DNA of 64,000 nucleotides, taken from Oscillospiraceae bacterium. GTDB lineage: Bacteria > Bacillota > Clostridia > UMGS1810. Below, piece by piece: positions 8,791-17,577 of this stretch; within the stretch, counting starts at the first letter, position 1, and every line of letters begins with the position of its first letter. A program made the translations under genes and the position numbers. Below the pieces are notes generated by a model. It was given only the letters and a program-made list of their open reading frames with translations. It made no database searches and was not told the DNA's origin. The stretch spans positions 45,503 to 109,502 of the forward strand of contig JAJXRJ010000002.1 of the NCBI GenBank assembly GCA_021629085.1, written 5' to 3'.

Positions 8791-10401
8791 GTGTTAAAGG
8801 AAATAACGGGCAGCATGTTTGCCGATATGATGATTTCGGGCGCGAATAACTTGAGCAATCAAAAGAGCGCGGTCGACAATTTGAACGTTTTTCCCGTGCC
8901 GGACGGCGATACGGGTACCAATATGTCGCTCACCATCAGCGCATGTGTCAAAGAGCTTATGGAAAACCGCGACAAGGGCATTGACGAGATTTCTAAAATC
9001 CTGGCCAACGCGACCTTACGCGGCGCGCGGGGAAACTCGGGCGTCATTTTATCCCAGCTCATGCGGGGGCTCAACAAGGGGCTGTCAGGCCACGCTTCCG
9101 GCGATGCAAAAACCTTTGCAAACGCGTTAAAAAGCGCGTCGGAAAGCGCATACCGCGCGGTGATGAAGCCCACCGAGGGCACCATTTTGACCGTTGCGCG
9201 CGAAACGGCGGAATTTGCCGTGCGCCACTGTGCAGAAACCGAAGACGTGATAGAACTGTTTGAAAAGACGGTCAAAGCCGCCAAACGTTCGCTGGACAAA
9301 ACGCCCAAGCTTCTGGAACAGCTTCGTCAGGCCGGCGTGGTGGACGCGGGCGGCAAAGGGCTGGTGTGCATTTTAGAGGGCGCGCTCATTGCCTTAAAAA
9401 CGGGAGAGATTGTGGAGCGCAATGCCAAAGACGAACCGGCAAAGGACGCCGCGCCGCGCGTGCAGGTGCCGGACGCCGATATCAAATTTGCCTATTGCAC
9501 CGAATTTTTAATCAACAAATCCAGGCACAACGCCGATGTATTCCGCTTTAAAGCCACCATTGAGCACTATGGCGACTGCATGGTGGTCATTGACGACGAC
9601 GACATTGTAAAGGTGCACATCCACACCAATACGCCCAACTTAGTGATTGGCGAAGCGCTCACCATAGGCGCGCTCACCAACATTAAAATCGACAATATGA
9701 AATATCAGCACAACGAAACGCTGTTCAAAAAAAATGAAGCGGAAAAAGACTATGCCTTTATCGCCGTGGCGGCGGGAAACGGCATTATTGAAACATTAAA
9801 AGAGCTGGGGGTCGACAGCATCATTGAAGGCGGGCAGACCATGAACCCCAGTACGGAGGACATTTTAAACGCCATTGAAAACACGTACGCCAAGCGCATT
9901 TTTGTGTTCCCCAACAACAAAAACATCATTTTAGCGGCGGAACAGGCCAAAAACCTCACCGAAAAAAATGTGACGGTGATCCCCACCACCAGTGTGTCGC
10001 AGGCGCTCACCGCGCTCATCACATTTGACGAAGATGTGGGAATGGACGAAAACGCACAGCAGATGCAGGATGCGATTTTGGGTGTGAAAACCGTGCAGGT
10101 GACCGGCGCGGTGCGGGATACGCAAATTGACGGCAACACCATAGAAAAGGGCGACATTTTGGGGATTGTGGACGGGAAGATTAAAATTACCGGCAAAACC
10201 GACAGCCAGGTGCTGCTCGACTCGTTAGACACCATGGTGGACGACGACAGCGCGGTGATTACGGTGTTTTGCGGGCAGGACCTAAAAGAACCGCACAGCG
10301 AGGATTTAAAATCGGCGCTGGAAGAAAAATACCCCGAATGCGACATTTCCGTATACGACGGCGGGCAGCCCATTTACTCCTACATTGCCGCCGTGGAATA
10401 G
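8791..10401 (+). CDS. fakA: fatty acid kinase subunit FakA (YloV, DhaL-type)
   Basis: Kinase that phosphorylates FakB-bound fatty acids in the FakAB system for exogenous fatty acid use. At 536 residues it is near the 548 of Staphylococcus FakA. The N-terminal DhaL domain has the nucleotide/Mg site VPDGDTGTNMS and RGARGNSGVI. The middle domain keeps a Cys (YCTEF) and the HIH pair (VHIHTNTP), equivalent to zinc ligands described for FakA. The C-terminal domain ends with the conserved GQPIYSY. The GTG start sits behind a GGGTGG-like site, 10 bases after yloU. FakB is not in the window. Confidence 0.9.
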   Translation: MLKEITGSMFADMMISGANNLSNQKSAVDNLNVFPVPDGDTGTNMSLTISACVKELMENRDKGIDEISKILANATLRGARGNSGVILSQLMRGLNKGLSGHASGDAKTFANALKSASESAYRAVMKPTEGTILTVARETAEFAVRHCAETEDVIELFEKTVKAAKRSLDKTPKLLEQLRQAGVVDAGGKGLVCILEGALIALKTGEIVERNAKDEPAKDAAPRVQVPDADIKFAYCTEFLINKSRHNADVFRFKATIEHYGDCMVVIDDDDIVKVHIHTNTPNLVIGEALTIGALTNIKIDNMKYQHNETLFKKNEAEKDYAFIAVAAGNGIIETLKELGVDSIIEGGQTMNPSTEDILNAIENTYAKRIFVFPNNKNIILAAEQAKNLTEKNVTVIPTTSVSQALTALITFDEDVGMDENAQQMQDAILGVKTVQVTGAVRDTQIDGNTIEKGDILGIVDGKIKITGKTDSQVLLDSLDTMVDDDSAVITVFCGQDLKEPHSEDLKSALEEKYPECDISVYDGGQPIYSYIAAVE

Positions 10402-10417
10402 ATGCGAGGTGGAAGCT

Positions 10418-12478
10418 TTGGACATCACACGCTACACAGAAACGCTCAACACGGACATCCAGTTTGTAAAAGGCGTGGGCGAAAAGCGCGCCAAACTGTT
10501 TCACAAGCTCAAAGTGTGGAACCTGTGGGATCTTTTGTATTTTTTCCCGCGCGATTATGAGGACCGGCGGCAGATGTATCCCATCTGCCGCGCACCGGTG
10601 GGGGAAATGTGCTGTATCAAAGCCATCCCCTGCCGGCAGGTACAACGGAAATACATCAAAAAAAATATAGCCCTGTATTCTCTTTATGCCGAAGATGATA
10701 CGGGCTCCATTTTTATCAAATGGTTTTCCAACCCGCGCTATGATATCAAAATTGAATATGGCCAGCCGTATGTATTTTACGGCAGGGTGACCGACCGCTA
10801 CGGCAAGCGGGAGCTGGAGCTGGAAGTGATGGAGCCGGCAAACGCGGTGAAAAATACGCTTTCCATTGTGCCCATCTATCCGCTCACCAAGGGGCTGAGC
10901 CAGGCGGTGGTGCGAAACGCCGTGTCACAGGCGCTTTGCAAAATCGACAGCTTTGCCGACCTCTTTTGCGAACCTGTGCGGGCAAAATACGGGCTCTTAG
11001 AGCTTGGCGCGTCCATCCGTCAAATGCATGCGCCCAAAAGCCCGGAGCATTTAAGGGCCGCCAAAGACCGGCTGGTGTTTGAAGAGCTGTTTGTGATGCA
11101 GCTTGCGCTGCTGCTGCTCCGGAAAACGCGCACAGAAAAAAAATCGGTGCCCATATTGGACACCGATTGTGTAAACGATTTTTTAGCTTCCCTCCCCTTC
11201 CTCCTGACCGATGCGCAAAACGCCGCGGTTACAGAAATTTTATCCGACCTTTCCGGAACCCGCCCCATGAACCGGCTGGTACAGGGCGATGTGGGAAGCG
11301 GCAAAACCGTGGTGGCGGCCGCGGCGCTTTATGCAGTGTGCAAAAACGGGCATCAGTGCGCCTTTATGGCGCCCACAGAGCTATTGGCGGCCCAGCATTA
11401 CGACACATTGCGCAAATTTTTCGGCGATACATTTCAAATTGCGCTGCTCACCGGGTCCACCCGCGGCAAAAAGGCACTGTTAAACGATATTGCGGCGGGA
11501 AGCTACGACATTGTGGTGGGCACGCACGCGCTTTTGGAGTCGGACGTGGCCTTTTTTGACCTTGCACTTGCGGTCACCGACGAACAGCACCGGTTTGGCG
11601 TGGCCCAGCGGGCAAAGCTTGCAGGCAAGCAGCAAGACTGCCACGTGCTGGTTATGAGCGCCACCCCCATCCCGCGCACGCTGGCGCTTATTTTATACGG
11701 CGATTTGGATATCTCGGTCATCAACAGCCTGCCCAAGGGCAGGCAGCCCATTGACACCTTTTGTGTCAACAGCAGCTATCAGCGCCGTGTATACAACTTT
11801 GTAAAAAAGCACATTGACCAAGGCAGGCAGGCCTATGTGGTGTGCCCGCTGGTGGAGGAGTCCGACAAGCTCGACGTCTCATCGGGCGAACAGCTTTATA
11901 AAAAGCTGAGCCAGGTGTTTGCAGGCTACCGCACAGCGCTTTTGCACGGCAAGCTAAAATCCAAAGAAAAAGATGCAATTATGCGCCAATTCAAAGACGG
12001 CGAAATTGATTTACTGGTGTCCACCACCGTCATTGAAGTGGGCGTGGACGTGCCCAATGCAAACGTGATGGTGATTGAAAATGCCGAACGGTTCGGCCTC
12101 TCCCAGCTGCACCAGTTGCGCGGGCGGGTGGGCCGCGGCACACACAAGTCCTATTGCATCCTATTTACCGACAGCGACAGCGAAGCCACCACCGCACGCA
12201 TGAACATCATGTGCGAAACCTGCGATGGCTTTCAGATTTCGCAAAAGGATTTAGAGCTCCGCGGGTGCGGCGAATTTTTCGGCACGCGCCAGCACGGGCT
12301 GCCCGAGCTCAAGGTGGCAAACCTGTTTACCGATTTGGATATTTTAAAATCGGCACAGGCGCTGTGCAACGAAATTTTGCAAAGCGACCCCGGGCTTCAA
12401 AAAGACGAGCATGCCCTTATGCGCGCGCGCATCCAGTCGCTGTTTTCACGGCTTTCGGGCGGAAACATTTTTAACTGA
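10418..12478 (+). CDS. recG: ATP-dependent DNA helicase RecG
   Basis: Branch-migrating helicase that remodels stalled forks and recombination intermediates. 686 residues, standard length. The N-terminal wedge/OB domain is followed by helicase motifs: Walker A GDVGSGKT, DEQH box, SATPIPRT, VCPLVEES, and QLRGRVGRG (motif VI). The start is the TTG preceded by GAGGTGG at 5 bases. An upstream in-frame ATG overlaps fakA and lacks a ribosome site. The last 33 bases overlap the convergent AlkD-like gene. Confidence 0.95.
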   Translation: MDITRYTETLNTDIQFVKGVGEKRAKLFHKLKVWNLWDLLYFFPRDYEDRRQMYPICRAPVGEMCCIKAIPCRQVQRKYIKKNIALYSLYAEDDTGSIFIKWFSNPRYDIKIEYGQPYVFYGRVTDRYGKRELELEVMEPANAVKNTLSIVPIYPLTKGLSQAVVRNAVSQALCKIDSFADLFCEPVRAKYGLLELGASIRQMHAPKSPEHLRAAKDRLVFEELFVMQLALLLLRKTRTEKKSVPILDTDCVNDFLASLPFLLTDAQNAAVTEILSDLSGTRPMNRLVQGDVGSGKTVVAAAALYAVCKNGHQCAFMAPTELLAAQHYDTLRKFFGDTFQIALLTGSTRGKKALLNDIAAGSYDIVVGTHALLESDVAFFDLALAVTDEQHRFGVAQRAKLAGKQQDCHVLVMSATPIPRTLALILYGDLDISVINSLPKGRQPIDTFCVNSSYQRRVYNFVKKHIDQGRQAYVVCPLVEESDKLDVSSGEQLYKKLSQVFAGYRTALLHGKLKSKEKDAIMRQFKDGEIDLLVSTTVIEVGVDVPNANVMVIENAERFGLSQLHQLRGRVGRGTHKSYCILFTDSDSEATTARMNIMCETCDGFQISQKDLELRGCGEFFGTRQHGLPELKVANLFTDLDILKSAQALCNEILQSDPGLQKDEHALMRARIQSLFSRLSGGNIFN

Positions 12479-13192
12479 CGGCACCTTTAAGCGGTTTAAC
12501 CGGTCCTTATCTTCCTTGGGCACCCGGTAGGATTCCCGGATTTTCTGGATCGCCTTGTTGTGTGTCCATGCATCCAGACGCTGCGTTTCCAAATAGGGCA
12601 GCGTCTTTTCTGGCGCTTTGATATAGGCAATGCTCAAAAGCCACGCCTGTGCCATTTTTACGTAGTAGTGGTCTGTTTGGATGCCTGCACAGGCCTCTAA
12701 AACCGCGTCCACATAGGGTTCTTCTAAATAATAGCTAAGCGCAATCACCAGCCCCGCGCGCACAATCCAGGGGTTGTGGGATAAAAAATACGAATGGAGG
12801 TGCGAAAAGAACGGCGCCTGATATGTTTTTATCTGCTTTAATGAGGTGCAAAAAAAGTCGCACACCGCCCAATTGTCGATAATTGTTACAAAATTGTCAA
12901 CTCTTTCTAAAAATTCTGGATACGGCAGCTTTATAAGCGCCAGCACCGCACCTTTGAGCAGGGTAGTTTCGTACCAGTCGGTTTTGGCCACTTCTAAAAA
13001 CCCCTTTGCATCCCCTTTTGCAATTTCCTTAGCAATCCGCCGCAAAACGGGCGTCCGGACCCCCATAAACGGCCCGATGCCCGGCACAATCCGGCTGTGA
13101 AATTCCCGGTATCCCTCGTCCGCACAGGCTTGTAATTCCGCTTCCAGCTGTGCATAAGTATCCAAATTCCACAACGTGTTTGCATATTCCAT
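12446..13192 (-). CDS. AlkD-like DNA alkylation repair protein
   Basis: HEAT-like-repeat DNA glycosylase family, which excises bulky or cationic alkylated purines without base flipping. 248 residues, close to AlkD. Alpha-helical repeats run throughout. The family motif around DNWAVCDFF (about residue 112) holds the Asp equivalent to the catalytic Asp of AlkD, and an Arg-rich C-terminal tail follows. The ATG has AAAGGGGAAG upstream. The C-terminal coding end runs 33 bases into recG on the opposite strand. Substrate specificity is not determinable here. Confidence 0.85.
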   Translation of the reverse strand: MEYANTLWNLDTYAQLEAELQACADEGYREFHSRIVPGIGPFMGVRTPVLRRIAKEIAKGDAKGFLEVAKTDWYETTLLKGAVLALIKLPYPEFLERVDNFVTIIDNWAVCDFFCTSLKQIKTYQAPFFSHLHSYFLSHNPWIVRAGLVIALSYYLEEPYVDAVLEACAGIQTDHYYVKMAQAWLLSIAYIKAPEKTLPYLETQRLDAWTHNKAIQKIRESYRVPKEDKDRLNRLKVPSVKNVSARKP

Positions 13193-13331
13193 GGGTGCTT
13201 CCCCTTTCCATCTTTTGCCATTTTTTCATGTTTTTGCACAAATTTTGTCAATCGATTTGTGAAAAATAACCAATTCCCAATTATAATCTCTGTGCAATTA
13301 ACACGAATTGTAAAATAAATGTTAAAAAAGT

Positions 13332-13360
13332 TTGACATTTTAATGCGCCTGTGCTATAAT
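13332..13360 (+). promoter_or_regulatory. consensus sigma-A promoter of the NlpC/P60 gene
   Basis: Perfect TTGACA, 17-base spacer and perfect TATAAT, with the start codon 34 bases beyond. It is one of the best promoters in the window, implying strong vegetative expression. Confidence 0.85.
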
Positions 13361-13394
13361 GGGGACAAGTGATTTGAAAACACGGAGGTAACGC

Positions 13395-14063
13395 ATGAAA
13401 AAATTCCTATCAGGCTGCCTGCTGTTGTGCATTCTAACATCCACGTTTGGCATTACGGCATTTGCAGCGCCAACCCAAGGATATGTGACAGCAGACGTTT
13501 TAAATGTCCGCAGCCAGGCTTATATTGGCGATAACGTCATTGGCTCGCTTTACTATGGACAAGCTGTAACAGTAGACTATGCAGAAGGCGAGTGGTACCA
13601 CATCAGCTACAATGGCACAGGCGCCTATGTGCACAGCGATTACATAACCATCTATCCAGCCGGAACGACTTCACGCGGATCTGTTGACCGCTCTAAAGGA
13701 CAAGCTGTGATTGACCTTGCTAAAACCTTTCTTGGAACCCCCTATGTGTACGGCGGTGCTTCCCCATCCGGGTTTGACTGCAGCGGGTTTGTGTATTATC
13801 TGTATCAGCAGTTTGGCGTGTCTTTATACCGCACTGCGGCAGGACAAGCCCAAAACGGCATCATCGTTTCGCGCGAGGAAATGATTCCCGGCGATATTAT
13901 TTTGTTCTCCAGCTCCGGCGGGCCCATCACCCATGTGGGGCTTTATGTCGGGGACGGGCAGTTTATCCATTCGCCGCAAACCGGCAAAACGGTTGAAATT
14001 GTCCCCCTCTCGTCCAGCTACTATGACCGTGGGTTTATGGGCGCAAGACGGATTTTCTATTAA
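13395..14063 (+). CDS. secreted SH3-NlpC/P60 peptidoglycan endopeptidase
   Basis: Cell-wall hydrolase, 222 residues. It has a signal peptide ending near AFA-AP (about residue 26). A bacterial SH3 domain (about residues 30-88, VLNVRS...GAYVHSDYI) is followed by a C-terminal NlpC/P60 domain. The catalytic Cys is in FDCSGFVYY, the His in THVGLYVG, and the third polar residue is the His of FIHSP. GGAGG precedes the ATG. It is monocistronic, with its own promoter and terminator. The probable activity is cleavage of D-Glu-diaminopimelate stem-peptide bonds, inferred from the family. Confidence 0.9.
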   Translation: MKKFLSGCLLLCILTSTFGITAFAAPTQGYVTADVLNVRSQAYIGDNVIGSLYYGQAVTVDYAEGEWYHISYNGTGAYVHSDYITIYPAGTTSRGSVDRSKGQAVIDLAKTFLGTPYVYGGASPSGFDCSGFVYYLYQQFGVSLYRTAAGQAQNGIIVSREEMIPGDIILFSSSGGPITHVGLYVGDGQFIHSPQTGKTVEIVPLSSSYYDRGFMGARRIFY

Positions 14064-14074
14064 AGGATAAAACA

Positions 14075-14105
14075 AAACCGGCGGAATGCTCCGCCGGTTT
14101 TTTCT
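14075..14105 (+). terminator. intrinsic terminator after the NlpC/P60 gene
   Basis: A GC-rich stem of 9-11 pairs (ACCGGCGGA / TCCGCCGGT) closes a four-base loop and is followed by a run of T residues, starting 12 bases after the stop codon. Confidence 0.9.
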
Positions 14106-14185
14106 TTGTGCAAACCCGTCCCATCCCCTTACGGATAATCATACCACATCGGGCAGCTGCCTGGCAACCCCCAGGTTTGTAAGCC

Positions 14186-14400
14186 CTATTTTTGTATATT
14201 GCGATACCACACATAGGACATCACCGTAGGCACCAGCACTAAGATGGCGATGATCCCCATGATTACGATAAAGGCCGCGGTGTCCGGCAAGAGCAGAGAA
14301 GCGATTAGCATGAGCAGCCGACACCATTTTTCTAAGCGCCGCGTTCTTTCCGCGCCGTGTGGGATCGGAAATTGCCTTAAACGCCTTTTTAAAAGCCCAA
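14186..14400 (-). pseudogene. collapsed sdpR-sdpI relic (ArsR repressor start fused to SdpI-like membrane tail)
   Basis: Read on the minus strand from a TTG with a GGGAG site about 7 bases upstream, the sequence encodes the ArsR/SdpR-type start MGFKKAFKAISDPTRR if one T is removed from the TTTT at 14394-14391. After DPTRR the ArsR fold is missing. In another frame the sequence continues as ERTRRLEKW, then a two-helix hydrophobic stretch ending VMSYVWYRNIQK and a stop, which resembles the C-terminal end of SdpI-family membrane proteins. The simplest reading is one internal deletion joining sdpR to sdpI plus a 1-base insertion. The SdpI assignment is by pattern only. Confidence 0.5.
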
Positions 14401-14421
14401 GCCCTCACTCCCTTGCCGCTT

Positions 14422-14469
14422 TATATTTAGATTCCCATCTAAATATAGCATTGCCGCTTTATTTGTCAA
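14422..14469 (-). promoter_or_regulatory. promoter with overlapping perfect palindrome (ArsR/SdpR-type operator)
   Basis: The minus strand has TTGACA (14469-14464), a 16-base spacer and TATATT (14447-14442). The -10 box lies in a perfect inverted repeat of 11-base arms, TATATTTAGAT and its complement, with a 4-base loop (14422-14447). A further half site (TCTAAATAT) lies at 14487-14495. This is the layout of an autoregulated ArsR-family promoter, and the damaged repressor start follows it directly. Confidence 0.65.
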
Positions 14470-14505
14470 GAACATTTTGATAACTGTCTAAATATCCCGG
14501 CAAGG

Positions 14506-14550
14506 CCACAAAAAAACGCACTGCATAAATTGCGGTGCGCTTTTTTGTGA
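14506..14550. terminator. bidirectional hairpin terminator
   Basis: Arms containing AACGCACTGCA and TGCGGTGCGCTT pair through G-C and G-T pairs, with A-tract and T-tract flanks on both sides. On the minus strand it ends the repeat-domain protein gene whose stop is at 14620. Confidence 0.7.
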
Positions 14551-14619
14551 CCGGCACAAGGCCGGGATTTCACAGCCGGGGGGGAGCCGGCTGCAAAGGG
14601 GGACAGAAAGAAAATGGTG

Positions 14620-15915
14620 TTAGCGGTTTAAAATGATTTCAAATGCCACGGTTTGGGGCGGCAGGCTGCGGGTCATCACAGGAGAATGCGTCCCGCTAAT
14701 TTCCATGCCAACCTCTAAATCCTCGGCGGTGTAAACCCGTTTGTTCACTGCATGGCGGATGGCCGTGTCCTCATTGACAATCAGGGCAATTTCGCCATTT
14801 TTGGAATCAATCAATACAAAGTTTTCCGTGATCTCTTTAATCGTTCCCTCAAATTCCACGCCTTCGGGAAGTGCAGTTTCTGCATCACCGGGCGCTTCTT
14901 CTGCCGGGTTTAATACAATGCTTGCCGCCGTATTTTGCGCAGGCAGGCTGGCTGTCATAATGGGGCCATAAACGACCTCAACAGTGGCGCCTGCTGTAAT
15001 ATCGGAAAAGGCAGCCGCCTGGCCGTCATTTACAATTTCAGTGGATTCGTCGGCGCGGACAATCACTTCGCCGCGCACCGGGTCTTTGACAAGCATACTG
15101 CTGTCATCTAAAATTTCCAACACTTCCACAGTGACGGCTTCCGCTACGTCCTCTGTATCTTCTTCCACTGCTTCAAACGGATCGTACAATGCGTTTAATT
15201 CCACGCTGACCGCGTTGGTTTGGGGCGGCAGGCTCATGGTCATTGCGGGTGAATATACCACTGCAATGTTTTCGCCGGTTTTGATGCCGTCTTTTTGCGC
15301 TGCTTCGCCGTTTAAGGTAATCTGGGTGTCATCGGTGATGCGGATTACCACCTCGCCAATAAAGGGGTCCTCTACAAGCAGGGTATCTTCATTGATTTCC
15401 AAAACCTCTGCAATGCGCGGCTCCACAATGTTGACGTGAATGGTGCCGTCCTCTGCCGTCTCTGTTTCCACGCCGACTCGAAGCACTTCTGTTACAAACT
15501 CAACCGGCACATAGGTGGTACCCTCTATCAGCTCTGTGGGATGGCTCATACTTTGAGGCGCCATTTTCGAATAGGTAAACGTGTTGGAATCCAGCGAGAG
15601 GGTTATGTAAACCGGGCCGCGTGTCAATGTCACGGTGCGGCTTGCATCCTCCCAGCCCACCTGGAAGTTTAACGCTTCGGTAATCTGCCGGAGCGGGACC
15701 ATGACCGTATCGCCCAGAAGGTGCGGGTTCATGTCAGGCATCCCCAGCCCGTTGACCGAAAGCTGAATGTTTTCCCCGGTTTGTGCACTGATGAGAACGA
15801 TTTCCGAATTTATGTCAGTTTGAACCGGTTCCTGTGCATAGGCTGCGCCGGAAACAACCATACCAGCTGCCGCAATGACCGAAAGTGTCCGTTTAAAATT
15901 GTGTTTCATGTTCAT
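14620..15915 (-). CDS. secreted protein with copper-amine-oxidase-type stalk domain and three tandem beta-rich repeats
   Basis: 431 residues. A signal peptide ends near residue 27 (AYA-QE). Residues about 48-163 match the copper amine oxidase N-terminal-like (stalk) domain, with paired VPLRQITEAL and VPVEFVTEVL motifs. Three tandem copies of a domain of about 75 residues follow (about 167-241, 263-336, 354-430). Each begins with a V(L/I)EI-type strand, has a GEV(V/I)R-like strand, and ends with P-x-M-T-x-SLP followed by Q and a hydrophobic strand; acidic linkers separate them. AAGGAGAG precedes the start. There is no wall-anchor motif and no enzyme motif. A surface-associated binding or structural role is inferred. 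Confidence 0.75.
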   Translation of the reverse strand: MNMKHNFKRTLSVIAAAGMVVSGAAYAQEPVQTDINSEIVLISAQTGENIQLSVNGLGMPDMNPHLLGDTVMVPLRQITEALNFQVGWEDASRTVTLTRGPVYITLSLDSNTFTYSKMAPQSMSHPTELIEGTTYVPVEFVTEVLRVGVETETAEDGTIHVNIVEPRIAEVLEINEDTLLVEDPFIGEVVIRITDDTQITLNGEAAQKDGIKTGENIAVVYSPAMTMSLPPQTNAVSVELNALYDPFEAVEEDTEDVAEAVTVEVLEILDDSSMLVKDPVRGEVIVRADESTEIVNDGQAAAFSDITAGATVEVVYGPIMTASLPAQNTAASIVLNPAEEAPGDAETALPEGVEFEGTIKEITENFVLIDSKNGEIALIVNEDTAIRHAVNKRVYTAEDLEVGMEISGTHSPVMTRSLPPQTVAFEIILNR

Positions 15916-16097
15916 ATCTCTCCTTTTTATGTAGTGTGTTTTGCTTTATGCCCTTTAGACGCCGCAGGCAAAAAAAGGTTCCCAAATTTTTTAAAATTTT
16001 AAAAAACAGCATTCCACAGCAAAAAAAGGACGCCGCTGATATGCCAAATTTTTGCGGCAAAACCGGCCAAACGCAGGCACTGTACGCGTAAAAAAAA

Positions 16098-16120
16098 GGG
16101 AGGGACTGCTTCCCTCCTTT
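16098..16120 (-). terminator. intrinsic terminator of the unknown gene at 16121
   Basis: On the minus strand directly after the stop codon, GGAGGGA pairs with TCCCTCC across a 5-base loop, and T residues follow (complement of 16091-16097). Confidence 0.75.
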
Positions 16121-16591
16121 TTACCAAACCTTTAAGCTCTTGTTTTTTTCAGGCGGTGCAAGCGGCGTCACCGCCCAATTTGGAACAGCCGCACACCGGG
16201 CAAAAATCTGCGCAAGCAAAACCGGGTCTTTGACATACAGCTCATATCCCACAATGTCTTTACATAAAAGATACAGTGCACATTGGCTCTTTTGAAAGTC
16301 ACGATAGGTTTTGATTTCACTGTGTGCAGCCTCCCCTGCCGGATATGCCGCAACCTCTGCACAGATAATATAATACTCCTCGCGCGAAATACAGCGGGAA
16401 AATGCTTCGCCATCCAGCCGCCCGGTTTCAAAAAAACGGTCGTAAAGCTCTGTGCACAGCACGCCTGCATCGTAACACAGCGCTTTGTCATTTCCAATTT
16501 CCCAGTTGTAATCTCCGATGGGAACTTCTTTTAAAATTGCTAAAAACGCCTGATTATAATGGTATGGAATTTGTATTTTGATGCCCACCAT
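16121..16591 (-). CDS. unknown cytosolic protein
   Basis: 156 residues from the ATG giving MVGIKIQIPYHYN. The ribosome site is AAAAGGGG about 10 bases upstream; a GTG two codons earlier would give better spacing. Longer in-frame starts would reach into the AT-rich promoter, so I did not use them. It is soluble, with no signal or membrane segment and a mixed alpha/beta composition, with Tyr and Cys enriched (ICAEVAAYPAGE, YLLCKDIVGYELY). I do not recognise the family. It is monocistronic with its own promoter and terminator. Confidence 0.65.
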   Translation of the reverse strand: MVGIKIQIPYHYNQAFLAILKEVPIGDYNWEIGNDKALCYDAGVLCTELYDRFFETGRLDGEAFSRCISREEYYIICAEVAAYPAGEAAHSEIKTYRDFQKSQCALYLLCKDIVGYELYVKDPVLLAQIFARCAAVPNWAVTPLAPPEKNKSLKVW

Positions 16592-16664
16592 TGTCACATT
16601 TCCCCTTTTTTGCCAAATATTTTCTATTTTTCGTATTATTTTCATTTTTTAGCTCAAATTTAAT

Positions 16665-16696
16665 ATCATTATACAATGATTCCAAATAAATTTCAA
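16665..16696 (-). promoter_or_regulatory. sigma-A promoter with small palindrome at the -10 box
   Basis: The minus strand has TTGAAA, a 17-base spacer and a perfect TATAAT. The -10 box overlaps an inverted repeat ATCATT-4-AATGAT (16665-16680). The palindrome may be an operator or chance in AT-rich DNA. Confidence 0.65.
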
Positions 16697-16749
16697 CATA
16701 TTTTTCCTTTTTTATATAAAATTCGACACGCCTGATAAGCTGCTCCCTG

Positions 16750-16778
16750 TTGACAGACTGGGCAGAAACCGCTATAAT
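16750..16778 (+). promoter_or_regulatory. consensus sigma-A promoter of the aldolase/dehydrogenase operon
   Basis: Perfect TTGACA, 17-base spacer and perfect TATAAT, 33 bases before the aldolase start codon. Confidence 0.85.
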
Positions 16779-16811
16779 AGGAACGATATCACTAAAATGG
16801 GGAGGACAACC

Positions 16812-17576
16812 ATGGATATTCGAACCAAATTGCTGCAGGGCGGGACGGTTTGCGGCACATGGCTGCAAACGGGAAGCCCTGTTGCTGCAGAAATTATGGC
16901 AGATAACGGATTTGACTTTATTGCGGCGGATATGGAGCACACCGATATGGACGAAGCGGCGTTTAGCGCATTTGCCAGAAGCGTTTCCGGGCGCACCGCG
17001 CCGCTTGCGCGCGTGCGGGAAAATGACACCTTGGCAATCAGGCGGGTGTTGGACTGCGGCGCGGCAGGCGTGATTGTGCCGCTGATAGACTCAAAAGAAT
17101 CGGCCAAACGCGCAGTGGAGGCGGCAAAGTATCCGCCCGAAGGCGTGCGCGGCTTTGCCTTTGTGCGCGCCAACCGCTGGGGCCGCGATTTTGACCAGTA
17201 TGCCGCCGCGGCAAACCAGCAGACGCTGGTGATTGTGATGATTGAAACCAAACAAGCGGTGGAACAGATTGACGATATTTTATCGGTGGACGGCGTGGAC
17301 GGCGTGTTGATCGGGCCGTACGACCTGTCGGGCTCTTACGGCGTGCCGGGGCAAACCGGCCACGCACTGGTGCGGGATGCAAAAGACAAAGTGCTTCGCG
17401 CCTGCAAAGCGCATGGGAAAGCGGCGGGACAGCACATTGTGCTCCCCACACCGGACAATGTCAAAGAAGCACTTCAAACCGGCTACCGGTTTTTGGCGCT
17501 GGGCATGGACACCGTGTTTTTAGACCAGGGCGCAAGGGATGCCGCATCGTTTTTAAACCAAATGGAGGGCATATAA
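16812..17576 (+). CDS. HpcH/HpaI family aldolase
   Basis: Class II, metal-dependent pyruvate aldolase of the HpcH/HpaI/citrate-lyase-beta fold. Such enzymes cleave 2-keto-3-deoxy sugar acids or 4-hydroxy-2-oxo acids to pyruvate and an aldehyde. 254 residues. It carries GTWLQTGSP at the N terminus, DMEHT, an RVREND loop with the substrate Arg, MIETKQA with the metal-binding Glu, and LIGPYDLSGS with the metal-binding Asp. GGAGG lies 6 bases before the ATG. The dehydrogenase start follows its stop by one base. A rhamnonate- or glucarate-type catabolic role is inferred from the neighbouring glycosidases, not shown. Confidence 0.85.
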   Translation: MDIRTKLLQGGTVCGTWLQTGSPVAAEIMADNGFDFIAADMEHTDMDEAAFSAFARSVSGRTAPLARVRENDTLAIRRVLDCGAAGVIVPLIDSKESAKRAVEAAKYPPEGVRGFAFVRANRWGRDFDQYAAAANQQTLVIVMIETKQAVEQIDDILSVDGVDGVLIGPYDLSGSYGVPGQTGHALVRDAKDKVLRACKAHGKAAGQHIVLPTPDNVKEALQTGYRFLALGMDTVFLDQGARDAASFLNQMEGI

Positions 17577-17577
17577 T

